A stretch of 64,000 bases of DNA from Anisakis pegreffii. Its lineage: Eukaryota; Nematoda; Chromadorea; Rhabditida; Anisakidae. Under the pieces are notes generated by a model, which saw only the letters and a list, made by a program, of their open reading frames with translations, had not been told where the DNA came from and did no database searches. Below are positions 1 to 14,800 of the stretch, piece after piece. Made by a program: the position numbers and the translations under genes. Numbering within the stretch: position 1 is the first letter of the stretch; each line of letters opens with the position of its first letter. The stretch covers positions 1-64,000 of the forward strand of contig JAPYMA010002544.1 of assembly GCA_035041965.1 (NCBI GenBank). The letters run 5' to 3'.

Positions 1-303
1 GGCTTAAAATTTCCACTTTGCGAGGAGATATATTAATTTTTGTGATCCTAAATAATAGAAATTTGAGTTTGATGATGTATTCAAGCTCACTGTCTTCTCA
101 GCTTTGCCCGGAAACATATCATCATTTATACACCGTTCGATCGAGCAGAATCTCTTCTTTCTAATAATGAAATGCCGGCTTAAAATTTCCACTATGCGAG
201 GAGATATATTAATTTTTGTGATGCTGTTCGGTTAAAGACATTCAAGCCTACCGTACCCTCAGCTTTGACCAGTAACATATCCATATCTTCACACCAATCG
301 ATC

Positions 304-356
304 AAGCAGAATCTCTGGATAAAGAAAATCATATATTTTGTCGAGCGATTCTGCTT
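304..356 (+). other. B-unit inverted repeat (hairpin), representative copy
   Basis: AAGCAGAATC at 304-313 is the perfect reverse complement of GATTCTGCTT at 347-356, with a 33-nt AT-rich loop. The same pair is present in most other B units (for example around 888-940 and 1472-1524). It is absent from A, which has only the left arm. The 3426 and 4185 copies carry a CTGCGG variant just after the left arm but keep the stem. Confidence 0.75.
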
Positions 357-817
357 TGTTGAGGAGATCTAGCTATTTTTTAAAAGCTATCTTCACTAGC
401 GCTGAGTCGCTCATTCACATTCCCGTATGATCACTATAGATCAATAGAGGCTGTACATAACTATAGAAATTTGAGCTTGATGATGTATTCAAGCTCACTG
501 TCTTCTCAGCTTTGCCCGGAAACATATCATCATTTATACACCGTTCGATCGAGCAGAATCTCTTCTTTCTAGTACTGAAATGCCGGCTTAAAATTTCCAC
601 TTTGCGAGGAGATATATTAATTTTTGTGATCCAAAATAATAGAAATTTGAGTTTGATGATGTATTCAAGCTCACTGTCTTCTCAGCTTTGCCCGGAAACA
701 TATCATCATTTATATACCGTTCGATCGAGCAGAATCTCTTCTTTCTACTGCTGAAATGTCGGCTTAAAATTTCCACCTTGCGAGGAGATATATTAATTTT
801 TGTGATGCTATTCGGTT

Positions 818-1049
818 AAAGACATTCAAGACTACCGTACCCTCAGCTTTGACCAGTAACATATCCATATCTTCACACCAATCGATCAAGCAGAATCTCT
901 GGATAAAGAAAATCATATATTTTGTCGAGCGATTCTGCTTTGTTGAGGAGATCTAGCTATTTTTTAAAAGCTATCTTTACTAGCGCTGAGTCGCTCATTC
1001 ACATTCCCGTATGATCACTATAGATCAATAGAGGCTGTACATAAGCATA
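818..1049 (+). repeat. Representative 232-bp B unit
   Basis: B is a diverged relative of A. Its TTCAAGACTACCGTACCCTC followed by AGTAACATATCCATATC lines up with the TTCAAGCTCACTGTCTTC and GGAAACATATCATC blocks of A. The AGCAGAATCTC that follows is shared. B then adds sequence absent from A, including GAGGAGATCTAGC and GAGTCGCTCATTCACATTCC. It appears once per higher-order unit across the array. B therefore looks like an older duplicate of the same ancestral monomer that is now amplified together with A. Confidence 0.9.
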
Positions 1050-2154
1050 GAAATTTGAGCTTGATGATGTCTTCAAGCTCACTGTCTTCTCAGCTTTGCC
1101 CGGAAACATATCATCTTTTATACACCGTTCAATCGAGCAGAATTTCTTCTTTCTACCACTGAAATGCCGGCTCAAAATTTCCACTTTGCGAGGAGATATA
1201 TTAATTTTTGTGATCCAAAATAATAGAAATTTGAGTTTGATGATGTATTCAAGCTCACTGTCTTCTCAGTTTTGCCCGGAAACATATCTTCATTTATACA
1301 CCGTTCAATCGAGCAGAATCTCTTCTTTCTAATGATGAAATGTCGGCTTAAAATATCCACCCTGCGAGGAGATATATTAATTTTTGTGATGATATTCGGT
1401 TAAAGACATTCAAGCCTACCGTACCCTCAGCTTTGACCAGTAACATATCCATATCTTCACACCAATCGATCAAGCAGAATCTCTGGATAAAGAAAATCAT
1501 ATATTTTGTCGAGCGATTCTGCTTTGTTGAGGAGATCTAGCTATTTTTTAAAAGCTATCTTCACTAGCGCTGAGTCGCTCATTCACATTCCCGTATGATC
1601 ACTATAGATCAACAGAGGCTGTACATAACCATAGAAATTTGAGCTTGATGATGTATTTAAGCTCACTGTCTTCTCAGCTTTGCCCGGAAACATATCATCA
1701 TTTACGCACCGTTCGATCGAGCAGAATCTCTTCTTTCTACCACTGAAATGCCGGCTTAAAATTTCCACTTTACGAGGAGATATATTAATTTTTGTGATCC
1801 AAAATAATAGAAATTTGAGTTTGATGATGTATTCAAGCTCACTGTCTTCTCAGCTTTGCCCGGAAACATATCATCATTTATACACCGTTCAATCGAGCAG
1901 AATCTCTTCTTTCTAATGATGAAATGTCGGCTCAAAATTTCTACCTTGCAAGGAGATATATTAATTTTTGTGATGCTGTTCGGTTAAAGACATTCAAGCC
2001 TACCGTACCCTCAGCTTTGACCAGTAACATATCCATTTCTTCACACCAATCGATCAAGCAGAATCTCTGGATAAAGAAAATCATATATTTTGTCGAGCGA
2101 TTCTGCTTTGTTGAGGAGATCTAGCTATTTTTTAAAGCTATCTTCACTAGCGTT

Positions 2155-4840
2155 GAGTCGCTCATTCACATTCCCGTATGATCACTATAGATCAATAGAG
2201 GCTGTACATAACCATGGAAATTTGAGCTTGATGATGTATTTAAGCTCGATGTCTTCTCAGCTTCGCCCGGAAACATATCATCATTTATACACCGTTTAAT
2301 CGAGCAGAATCTCTTCTTTCTACCACTGAAATGCCGGCTTAAAATTTCCACTTTACAAGGAGATATATTAATTTTTGTGATCCAAAATAATAGAAATTTG
2401 AGTTTGATGGTGTATTCAAGCTCACTGTCTTCTCAGCTTTGCCCGGAAACATATCATCATTTATACACCGTTTAATCGAGCAGAATTTCTTCCTTCTACT
2501 GCTGAAATGCCAGCTTAAAATTTCCACCTTGCGAGGAGATATATTAATTTTTGCGATCCAAAATAATAGAAATTTGAGTTTGATGGTGTATTCAAGCTCA
2601 CTGTCTTCTCAGCTTTGCCCGGAAACATATCATCATTTATACACCGTTCAATCGAGCAGAATCTCTTCTTTCTAATGATGAAATGTCGGCTCAAAATTTC
2701 TACCTTGCAAGGAGATATATTAATTTTTGTGATGCTGTTCGGTTAAAGACATTCAAGCCTACCGTACCCTCAGCTTTGACCAGTAACATATCCATTTCTT
2801 CACACCAATCGATCAAGCAGAATCTCTGGATAAAGAAAATCATATATTTTGTCGAGCGATTCTGCTTTGTTGAGGAGATCTAGCTATTTTTTAAAAGCTA
2901 TCTTCACTAGCGCTGAGTCGCTCATTCACATTCCCGTATGATCACCATAGATCAATAGAGGCTGTACATAACCATAGAAATTTGAGCTTGATGATGTCTT
3001 CAAGCTCACTGTCTTCTCAGCTTTGCCCGGAAACATATCATCATTTATACACCGTTCAATCGAGCAGAATCTCTTCTTTCTACTACTGAAATGCCGGCTT
3101 AAAATTTCCACCTTGCGAGGAGATATATTAATTTTTGCGATCCAAAATAATAGAAATTTGAGCTTGATGATGTATTTAAGCTCGATGTCTTCTCAGCTTT
3201 GCCCGGAAACATATCATCATTTATACACCGTTCAATCGAGCAGAATCTCTTCTTTCTAATGATGAAATGTCGGCTCAAAATTTCTACCTTGCAAGGAGAT
3301 ATATTAATTTTTGTGATGCTGTTCGGTTAAAGACATTCAAGCCTACCGTACCCTCAGCTTTGACCAGTAACATATCCATATCTTCACACCAATCGATCAA
3401 GCAGAATCTGCGGATAAAGAAAATCATATATTTTGTCGAGCGGTTCTGCTTTGTTGAGGAGATCTAGCTATTTTTTAAAGCTATCTTCACTAGCGTTGAG
3501 TCGCTCATTCACATTCCCGTATGATCACTATAGATCAATAGAGGCTGTACATAACCATGGAAATTTGAGCTTGATGATGTATTTAAGCTCGATGTCTTCT
3601 CAGCTTCGCCCGGAAACATATCATCATTTATACACCGTTCAATCGAGCAGAATCTCTTCTTTCTACCACTGAAATGACGGCTTAAAATTTCCACTTTACA
3701 AGGAGATATATTAATTTTTGTGATCCAAAATAATAGAAATTTGAGTTTGATGGTGTATTCAAGCTCACTGTCTTCTCAGCTTTGCCCGGAAACATATCAT
3801 CATTTATACACCGTTTAATCGAGCAGAATTTCTTCCTTCTACTGCTGAAATGCCAGCTTAAAATTTCCACCTTGCGAGGAGATATATTAATTTTTGCGAT
3901 CCAAAATAATAGAAATTTGAGCTTGATGATGTATTTAAGCTCGATGTCTTCTCAGCTTCGCCCGGAAACATATCATCATTTATACACCGTTCAATCGAGC
4001 AGAATCTCTTCTTTCTAATGATGAAATGTCGGCTCAAAATTTCTACCTTGCAAGGAGATATATTAATTTTTGTGATGCTGTTCGGTTAAAGACATTCAAG
4101 CCTACCGTACCCTCAGCTTTGACCAGTAACATATCCATATCTTCACACCAATCGATCAAGCAGAATCTGCGGATAAAGAAAATCATATATTTTGTCGAGC
4201 GGTTCTGCTTTGTTGAGGAGATCTAGCTATTTTTTAAAAGCTATCTTCACTAGCGCTGAGTCGCTCATTCACATTCCCGTATGATCACTATAGATCAATA
4301 GAGGCTGTACATAACCATAGAAATTTGAGCTTGATGATGTATTTAAGCTCGATGTCTTCTCAGCTTCGCCCGGAAACATATCATCATTTATTCACCGTTC
4401 GATCGAGCAGAATCTCTTCTTTCTACCACTGAAATGCCGGCTTAAAATTTCAACTTTACGAGGTGATATATTAATTTTTGTGATCCAAAATAATAGAAAT
4501 TTGAGTTTGATGATGTCTTCAAGCTCACTGTCTTCTCAGCTTTGCCCGGAAACATATCATCATTTATGTACCGTTCAATCGAGCAGAATCTCTTCTTTTT
4601 ACTGCTGAAATGTCGGCTTAAAATTTCCACCTTGCGAGGAGATATATTAATTTTTGTGATGCTATTCGCTTAAAGACATTCAAGCCTACCGTACCCTCAG
4701 CTTTGACCAGTAACATATCCATTTCTTCACACCAATCGATCAAGCAGAATCTCTGGATAAAGAAAATCATATATTTTGTCGAGCGATTCTGCTTTGTTGA
4801 GGAGATCTAGCTATTTTTTAAAGCTATCTTCACTAGCGTT
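2155..4840 (+). repeat. Two copies of a 1343-bp super-repeat (third level of the array)
   Basis: B intervals alternate 760 and 583 bp here. That gives a 1343-bp block at 2155-3497 and again at 3498-4840, and a third copy of its first part at 4841-5600. The same private variants recur at the same offsets: loss of one A in the TTTTTTAAAGCTATC run, CTAGCGTTGAG instead of CTAGCGCTGAG, and CTTCGCCCGG in the first A. This is a recent block duplication of paired higher-order units. Confidence 0.85.
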
Positions 4841-5662
4841 GAGTCGCTCATTCACATTCCCGTATGATCACTATAGATCAATAGAGGCTGTACATAACCA
4901 TGGAAATTTGAGCTTGATGATGTATTTAAGCTCGATGTCTTCTCAGCTTCGCCCGGAAACATATCATCATTTATACACCGTTTAATTAAGCAGAATTTCT
5001 TCTTTCCACCACTGAAATGACGGCTTAAAATTTCCACTTTACAAGGAGATATATTAATTTTTGTGATCCAAAATAATAGAAATTTGAGTTTGATGGTGTA
5101 TTCAAGCTCACTGTCTTCTCAGCTTTGCCCGGAAACATATCATCATTTATACACCGTTTAATCGAGCAGAATTTCTTCCTTCTACTGCTGAAATGCCAGC
5201 TTAAAATTTCCACCTTGCGAGGAGATATATTAATTTTTGCGATCCAAAATAATAGAAATTTGAGTTTGATGGTGTATTCAAGCTCACTGTCTTCTCAGCT
5301 TTGCCCGGAAACATATCATCATTTATACACCGTTCAATCGAGCAGAATCTCTTCTTTCTAATGATGAAATGTCGGCTCAAAATTTCTACCTTGCAAGGAG
5401 ATATATTAATTTTTGTGATGCTGTTCGGTTAAAGACATTCAAGCCTACCGTACCCTCAGCTTTGACCAGTAACATATCCATATCTTCACACCAATCGATC
5501 AAGCAGAATCTCTGGATAAAGAAAATCATATATTTTGTCGAGCGATTCTGCTTTGTTGAGGAGATCTAGCTATTTTTTAAAAGCTATCTTCACTAGCGCT
5601 GAGTCGCTCATTCACATTCCCGTATGATCACTATAGATCAATAGAGGCTGTACATAACTATA

Positions 5663-5838
5663 GAAATTTGAGTTTGATGATGTATTCAAGCTCACTGTCT
5701 TCTCAGCTTTGCCCGGAAACATATCATCATTTATACACCGTTCGATCGAGCAGAATCTCTTCTTTCTAGTCATGAAATGCCGGCTTAAAATTTCCACTTT
5801 GCGAGGAGATATATTAATTTTTGTGATCCAAAATAATA
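5663..5838 (+). repeat. Representative 176-bp A monomer
   Basis: This is one A monomer counted from GAAATTTGAG to the next GAAATTTGAG; the following copies begin at 5839 and 6015, exactly 176 bp apart. Marks within it are TTCAAGCTCACTGTCTTC, a CCCGGAAACATATCATC block, the palindromic CGATCG in the GTTCGATCGAGCAG segment, and the end GAGGAGATATATTAATT. The last 15-30 bp before the CCGGCTTAAAATTTCC segment is the most variable part (for example TAGTCATG, TACTGCTG, TACCACTG). That makes it a useful tag for following individual monomers. Confidence 0.95.
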
Positions 5839-8800
5839 GAAATTTGAGTTTGATGGTGTATTCAAGCTCACTGTCTTCTCAGCTTTGCCCGGAAACATAT
5901 CATCATTTATACACCGTTCGATCGAGCAGAATCTCTTCTTTCTAGTCATGAAATGCCGGCTTAAAATTTCCACTTTGCGAGGAGATATATTAATTTTTGT
6001 GATCCAAAATAATAGAAATTTGAGTTTGATGGTGTATTCAAGCTCAGTGTCTTCTCAGCTTTGCCCGGAAACATATCATCATTTATAAACCGTTCGATCG
6101 GGCAGGACCTCTTCTTTCCACTGCTGAAATCCCGGCTTAAAATTTCCACCTTGCGAGGAGATATATTAATTTTTGTGATCCTAAATAATAGAAATTTGAG
6201 CTTGATGATGTATTCAAGCTCACTGTCTTCTGAGCTTTGACCGGAAACATATCATCATTTATAAACCGTTCGATTCAGCAGAATCTCTTCTTTCTATTGA
6301 CGAAATGCCGGCTTAAAATTTCCCCTATGCGAGGAGATATATTAATTTTTGTGATGCTGTTCGGTTGAAGACATTCAAGCCTACCGTACCCTCAGCTTTG
6401 ACCAGTAACATATCCATATCTTGACACCAATCGATCAAGCAGAATCTCTGGATAAAGAAAATCATATGTTTTGTCGAGCGATTCTGCTTTGTTGAGGAGA
6501 TCTAGCTATTTTTTAAAAGCTATCTTCACTAGCGCTGAGTCGCTCATTCACATTCCCGTATGATCACTATAGATCAATAGAGGCTGTACATAACTATAGA
6601 AATTTGAGTTTGATGATGTATTCAAGCTCACTGTCTTCTCAGCTTTGCCCGGAAACATATCATCATTTATACACCGTTCGATAGAGCAGAACCTCTTCTT
6701 TCTAGTCATGAAATGCCGGCTTAAAATTTCCACTTTGCGAGGAGATATATTAATTTTTGTGATCCAAAATAATAGAAATTTGAGTTTGATGGTGTATTCA
6801 AGCTCACTGTCTTCTCAGCTTTGCCCGGAAACATATCATCATTTATACACCGTTCGATCGAGCAGAATCTCTTCTTTCTAGTCATGAAATGCCGGCTTAA
6901 AATTTCCACTTTGCGAGGAGATATATTAATTTTTGTGATCCAAAATAATAGAAATTTGAGTTTGATGGTGTATTCAAGCTCAGTGTCTTCTCAGCTTTGC
7001 CCGGAAACATATCATCATTTATTAACCGTTCGATCGAGCAGAATCTCTTCTTTCTAGTCATGAAATGCCGGCTTAAAATTTCCACTTTGCGACGAGATAT
7101 ATTAATTTTTGTGATCCAAAATAATAGAAATTTGAGTTTGATGATGTATTCAAGCTCACTGTCTTCTCAGCTTTGCCCGGAAACATATCATCATTTATAC
7201 ACCGTTCGATCGAGCAGAATCTCTTCTTTCTAGTCATGAAATGCCGGCTTAAAATTTCCACTTTGCGAGGAGATATATTAATTTTTGTGATCCAAAATAA
7301 TAGAAATTTGAGTTTGATGGTGTATTCAAGCTCACTGTCTTCTCAGCTTTGCCCGGAAACATATCATCATTTATAAACCGTTCGATCGAGCAGAATCTCT
7401 TCTTTCCACTACTGAAATGCCGGCTTAAAATTTCCACTTTGCCAGGAGATATATTAATTTTTGTGATGCTGTTCGGTTGAAGACATTCAAGCCTACCGTA
7501 CCCTCAGCTTTGACCAGTAACATATCCATATCTTCACACCAATCGATCAAGCAGAATCTCTGGATAAAGAAAATCATGTATTTTCTCGAGCGATTCTGCT
7601 TTGATAAGGAGATCTAGCTATTTTTTAAAAGCTATCTTCACTAGCGCTGAGTCGCTCATTCACATTCCCGTATGATCACTGTAGATCAATAGAGGCTGTA
7701 CATAAGCATAGAAATTTGAGCTTGATGATGTCTTCAAGCTCACTGTCTTCTCAGCTTTGCCCGGAAACATATCATCTTTTATACACCGTTCAATCGAGCA
7801 GATATTCTTCTTTCTACTACTGAAATGCCGGCTTAAAATTTCCACCTTGCGAGGAGATATATTAATTTTTGTGATCCAAAACAATAGAAATTTGACTTTG
7901 ATGGTGCATTCAAGCTCGCTGTCTTCTCAGCTTTGCCCGGAAACATATCATCATTTATGAACCGTTCAATCGAGCAGAATCTCTTCTTTCTACTGCTGAA
8001 ATGTCGGCTTAAAATTTCCACCTTGCGAGGAGATATATTAATTTTTGTGATGCTATTCGGTTAAAGACATTCAAGCGTACCGTACCCTCAGCTTTGACCA
8101 GTAACATATCCATATCTTCACACCAATCGATCAAGCAGAATCTCTGGATAAAGAAAATCATATATTTTGTCGAGCGATTCTGCTTTGTTGAGGAGATCTA
8201 GCTATTTTTTAAAAGCTATCTTTACTAGCGCTGAGTCGCTCATTCACATTCCCGTATGATCACTATAGATCAATAGAGGCTGTACATAAGCATAGACATT
8301 TGAGCTTGATGATGTCTTCAAGCTCACTGTCTTCTCAGCTTTGCCCGGAAATATATCATCTTTTATACACCGTTTAATCGAGCAGAATTTCTTCTTTCTA
8401 CTACTGAAATGCCGGCTTAATATTTCTACCTTGCGAGGAGATATATTAATTTTTGTGATCCAAAACAATAGAAATTTGAGTTTGATGATGTATTCAAGCT
8501 CACTGTCTTCTCAGTTTTGCGCGGAAACATATCATCATTTATACACCGTTCAATCGAGCAGAATCTCTTCTTTCTACTGCTGAAATGCCGGCTTAAAATT
8601 TCTACCTTGCGAGGAGATATATTAGTTTTTGTGATTCAAAATGATAGAAATTTGAGTTTGATGATGTATTGAAGCTCACTGTCTTCCCAGCTTTGCCCGG
8701 AAACATATCATCATTTATACACCGTTCAATCGAGCAGAATCTCTTCTTTTTACCATTGAAATACCGGCTTAAAATTTCCACCTTGCGAGGAGATATATTA

Positions 8801-11800
8801 ATTTTTGTGATCCAAAATAATAGAAATTTGAGTTTGATGGTGTATTCAAGCTCACTGTCTTCTCAGCTTTGCCCGGAAACATATCATCATTTATAAACCG
8901 TTCGATCGAGCAGAATCTCTTCTTTCTACTGACGAAATGCCGGCTTAAAATTTCCACTTTGCGAGGAGATATATTAATTTTTGTGATCCAAAATAATAGA
9001 AATTTGAGTTTGATGGTGTATTCAAGCTCAGTGTCTTCTCAGCTTTGCCCGGAAACATATCATCATTTATACACTGTTCGATCGACCAGAATCTCTTCTT
9101 TCTACTACTGAAATGCCGGCCTAAAATTTCCACCATGCGAGGAGATATATTAATTTTTGTGATCCAAAATAATAGAAATTTGAGTTTGATGATGTATTCA
9201 AGCTCACTGTCTTCTCAGTTTTGCGCGGAAACATATCATCATTTATACACCGTTCAATCGAGCAGAATCTCTTCTTTTTATCATTGAAATAACGGCTTAA
9301 AATTTCCACCTTGCGAGGAGATATATTAATTTTTGTGATGCTATTCGGTTAAAGACATTCAAGCGTACCGTACCCTCAGCTTTGACCAGTAACATATCCA
9401 TATCTTCACACCAATCGATCAAGCAGAATCTCTGGATAAAGAAAATCATATATTTTGTCGAGCGATTCTGCTTTGTTGAGGAGATCTAGCTATTTTTTAA
9501 AAGCTATCTTCACTAGCGCTGAGTCGCTCATTCACATTCCCGTATGATCACTATAGATCAATAGAGGCTGTACATAACTATAGAAATTTGAGCTTGATGA
9601 TGTATTCAAGCTCACTGTCTTCTCAGCTTTGCCCGGAAACATATCATCATTTATACACCGTTCGATCGAGCAGAATCTCTTCTTTCTACTACTGAAATGC
9701 CGGCTTAAAATTTCCACTTTGCGAGGAGATATATTAATTTTTGTGATCCTAAATAATAGAAATTTGAGTTTGATGGTGTATTCAAGCTCACTGTCTTCTC
9801 AGCTTTGCCCGGAAACATATCATCATTTATTCACCGTTCGATCGAGCAGAATCTCTTCTTTCTACTGCTGAAATGCCGGCTTAAAATTTCCACTTTGCGA
9901 GGAGATATATTAATTTTTGTGATCCAAAATAATAGAAATTTGAGTTTGATGATGTATTCAAGCTCACTGTCTTCTCAGCTTTGCCCGGAAACATATCATC
10001 ATTTATACACCGTTCGATCGAGCAGAATCTCTTCTTTCTAGTCATGAAATGCCGGCTTAAAATTTCCACTTTGCGAGGAGATATATTAATTTTTGTGATC
10101 CAAAATAATAGAAATTTGAGTTTGATGGTGTATTCAAGCTCACTGTCTTCTCAGCTTTGCCCGGAAACATATCATCATTTATACACCGTTCAATCGAGCA
10201 GAATCTCTTCTTTCTACTGCTGAAATGCCGGCTTAAAATTTCCACCTTGCGAGGAGATATATTAATTTTTGTGATCCAAAATAATAGAAATTTGAGTTTG
10301 ATGATGTATTGAAGCTCACTGTCTTCTCAGCTTTGCCCGGAAACATATCATCATTTATACACCGTTCAATCGGGCAGAATCTCTTCTTTCTACTGCTGAA
10401 ATGTCGGCTTAAAATTTCCACCTTGCGAGGAGATATATTAATTTTTGTGATGCTATTCGGTTAAAGACATTCAAGACTACCGTACCCTCAGCTTTGACCA
10501 GTAACATATCCATATCTTCACACCAATCGATCAAGCAGAATCTCTGGATAAAGAAAATCATATATTTTGTCGAGCGATTCTGCTTTGTTGAGGAGATCTA
10601 GCTATTTTTTAAAAGCTATCTTTACTAGCGCTGAGTCGCTCATTCACATTCCCGTATGATCACTATAGATCAATAGAGGCTGTACATAAGCATAGAAATT
10701 TGAGCTTGATGATGTCTTCAAGCTCACTGTCTTCTCAGCTTTGCCCGGAAACATATCATCTTTTATACACCGTTTAATCGAGCAGAATTTCTTCCTTCTA
10801 CTGCTGAAATGCCGGCTTAAAATTTCCACCTCGCGAGGAGATATATTAATTTTTGTCATCCAAGATAATAGAAATTTGAGTTTGGTGATGTCTTCAAGCT
10901 CACTGTCTTCTCAGCTTTGCCCGGAAACGTATCATCGTTTATACACCGTTCAATTGAGCAGAATCTCTTCTTTCTACTGCTGAAATGCCAGCTTAAAATT
11001 TCCACCTTGCGAGGAGATATATTAATTTTTGCGATCCAAAATAATAGAAATTTGAGTTTGATGGTTTATTCAAGCTCACTGTCTTCTCAGCTTTGCCCGG
11101 AAACATATCATCATTTATGAACCGTTCTATTGGGCAGGACCTCTTCTTTCCACTGCTGAAATCACGGCTTAAAATTTCCACCTTGCGAGGAGATATATTA
11201 ATTTTTGTGATGCTGTTCGGTTAAAGACATTCAAGCCTACCGTACCCTCAGCTTTGACCAGTAACATATCCATATCTTCACACCAATCGATCAAGCAGAA
11301 TCTCTGGATAAAGAAAATCATATATTTTGTCGAGCGATTCTGCTTTGTTGAGGAGATCTAGCTATTTTTTAAAAGCTATCTTTACTAGCGCTGAGTCGCT
11401 CATTCACATTCCCGTATGATCACTATAGATCAATAGAGGCTGTACATAAGCATAGAAATTTGAGCTTGATGATGTCTTCAAGCTCACTGTCTTCTCAGCT
11501 TTGCCCGGAAACATATCATCTTTTATACACCGTTCAATCGAGCAGATATTCTTCTTTCTACTACTGAAATGCCGGCTTAAAATTTTCACCTTGCGAGGAG
11601 ATATATTAATTTTTGTGATCCAAAATAATAGAAATTTGAGTTTGATGATGTCTTCAAGCTCACTGTCTTCTCAGCTTTGCCCGGAAACATATCATCATTT
11701 ATACACCGTTCAATCGGGCAGAATCTCTTCTTTCTACTGCTGAACTGTCGGCTTAAAATTTCCACCTTGCGAGGAGATATATTAATTTTTGTGATGCTAT

Positions 11801-14800
11801 TCGGTTAAAGACATTCAAGACTACCGTACCCTCAGCTTTGACCAGTAACATATCCATATCTTCACACCAATCGATCAAGCAGAATCTCTGGATAAAGAAA
11901 ATCATATATTTTGTCGAGCGATTCTGCTTTGTTGAGGAGATCTAGCTATTTTTTAAAAGCTATCTTTACTAGCGCTGAGTCGCTCATTCACATTCCCGTA
12001 TGATCACTATAGATCAATAGAGGCTGTACATAAGCATAGAAATTTGAGCTTGATGATGTCTTCAAGCTCACTGTCTTCTCAGCTTTGCCCGGAAATATAT
12101 CATCTTTTATACACCGTTCAATCGAGCAGATTTATTTCTTTCTACTGCTGAAATGCCGGCTTAAAATTTCTACCTTGCGAGGAGATATATTAATTTTTGT
12201 GATAGAAAATAATAGAAATTTGAGTTTGATGATGTATTCAAGCTCACTGTCTTCTCAGTTTTGCGCGGAAACATATCATCATTTATACACTGTTCGATCG
12301 AGCAGAATCTCTCCTTTCTACTGCTGAAACGCCGGCTTAAAATTTTCACCTTGCGAGGAGATATATTAGTTTTTGTGATTCAAAATGATAGAAATTTGAG
12401 TTTGATGATGTATTGAAGCTCACTGTCTTCCCAGCTTTGCCCGGAAACATATCATCATTTATACACCGTTCAATCGAGCAAAATTTCTTCTTTCCACCAT
12501 TGAAATACCGGCTTAAAATTCCCACCTTGCGAGGAGATATATTAATTTTTGTGATCCAAAACAATAGAAATTTGAGTTTGATGATGTATTCAAGCTCACT
12601 GTCTTCTCAGCTTTGCCCGGAAACATATCATCATTTATACACCGTTCAATCGAGCAGAATCTCTTCTTTCTACTACTGAAATGCCGGCTTAAAATTTCCA
12701 CCTTGCGAGGAGATATATTAATTTTTGTGATGCTATTCGGTTAAAGACATTCAAGCCTACCGTACCCTCAGCTTTGACCAGTAACATATCCATATCTTCA
12801 CACCAATCGATCAAGCAGAATCTCTGGATAAAGAAAATCATATATTTTGTCGAGCGATTCTGCTTTGTTGAGGAGATCTAGCTATTTTTTAAAAGCTATC
12901 TTTACTAGCGCTGAGTCGCTCATTCACATTCCCGTATGATCACTATAGATCAATAGAGGCTGTACATAAGCATAGAAATTTGAGCTTGATGATGTATTCA
13001 AGCTCACTGTCTTCTCAGTTTTGCCCGGAAACATATCATCTTTTATACACCGTTCAATCGAGCAGATATTCTTCTTTCTACTACTGAAATGCCGGCTTAA
13101 AATTTTCACCTTGCGAGGAGATATATTAATTTTTGTGATCCAAAATAATAGAAATTTGAGTTTGATGATGTCTTCAAGCTCACTGTCTTCTCAGCTTTGC
13201 CCGGAAACATATCATCATTTATACACCGTTCAATCGAGCAGAATCTCTTCTTTCTACTGCTGAAATGTCGGCTTAAAATTTCCACCTTGCGAGGAGATAT
13301 ATTAATTTTTGTGATGCTATTCGGTTAAAGACATTCAAGACTACCGTACCCTCAGCTTTGACCAGTAACATATCCATATCTTCACACCAATCGATCAAGC
13401 AGAATCTCTGGATAAAGAAAATCATATATTTTGTCGAGCGATTCTGCTTTGTTGAGGAGATCTAGCTATTTTTTAAAAGCTATCTTTACTAGCGCTGAGT
13501 CGCTCATTCACATTCCCGTATGATCACTATAGATCAATAGAGGCTGTACATAAGCATAGAAATTTGAGCTTGATGATGTCTTCAAGCTCACTGTCTTCTC
13601 AGCTTTGCCCGGAAACATATCATCTTTTATACACCGTTCAATCGAGCAGATATTCTTCTTTCTACTACTGAAATGCCGGCTTAAAATTTTCACCTTGCGA
13701 GGAGATATATTAATTTTTGTGATCCAAAATAATAGAAATTTGAGTTTGATGATGTATTCAAGCTCACTGTCTTCTCAGCTTTGCCCGGAAACATATCATC
13801 ATTTATACACCGTTCGATCGAGCAGAATCTCTTCTTTCTACTTCTGAAATGCCGGCTTAAAATTTCCACCATGCGAGGAGATATATTAATTTTTGTGATG
13901 CTATTCGGTTAAAGACATTCAAGCCTACCGTACCCTCAGCTTTGACCAGTAACATATCCATATCTTCACACCAATCGATCAAGCAGAATCTCTGGATAAA
14001 GAAAATCATATATTTTGTCGAGCGATTCTGCTTTGTTGAGGAGATCTAGCTATTTTTTAAAAGCTATCTTCACTAGCGCTGAGTCGCTCATTCACATTCC
14101 CGTATGATCACTATAGATCAATAGAGGCTGTACATAACTATAGAAATTTGAGCTTGATGATGTATTCAAGCTCACTGTCTTCTCAGCTTCGCCCGGAAAC
14201 ATATCCTCATTTATGCACCGTTCGATTGAGCAGAATCTCTTCTTTCTACCACTGAAATGCCGGCTTAAAATTTCCACTTTGCGAGGAGATATATTAATTT
14301 CTGTGATCCAAAATAATAGAAATTTGAGTTTGATGATGTATTCAAGCTCACTGTCTTCTCAGCTTTGCCCGGAAACATATCATCATTTATACACCGTTCA
14401 ATCGAGCAGAATCTCTTCTTTCTACTACTGAAATGCCGGCTTAAAATTTCCACCTTGCGAGGAGATATATTAATTTTTGTGATGCTATTCGGTTAAAGAC
14501 ATTCAAGACTACCGTACCCTCAGCTTTGACCAGTAACATATCCATATCTTCACACCAATCGATCAAGCAGAATCTCTGGATAAAGAAAATCATATATTTT
14601 GTCGAGCGATTCTGCTTTGTTGAGGAGATCTAGCTATTTTTTAAAAGCTATCTTTACTAGCGCTGAGTCGCTCATTCACATTCCCGTATGATCACTATAG
14701 ATCAATAGAGGCTGTACATAAGCATAGAAATTTGAGCTTGATGATGTCTTCAAGCTCACTGTCTTCTCAGCTTTGCCCGGAAACATATCATCTTTTATAC

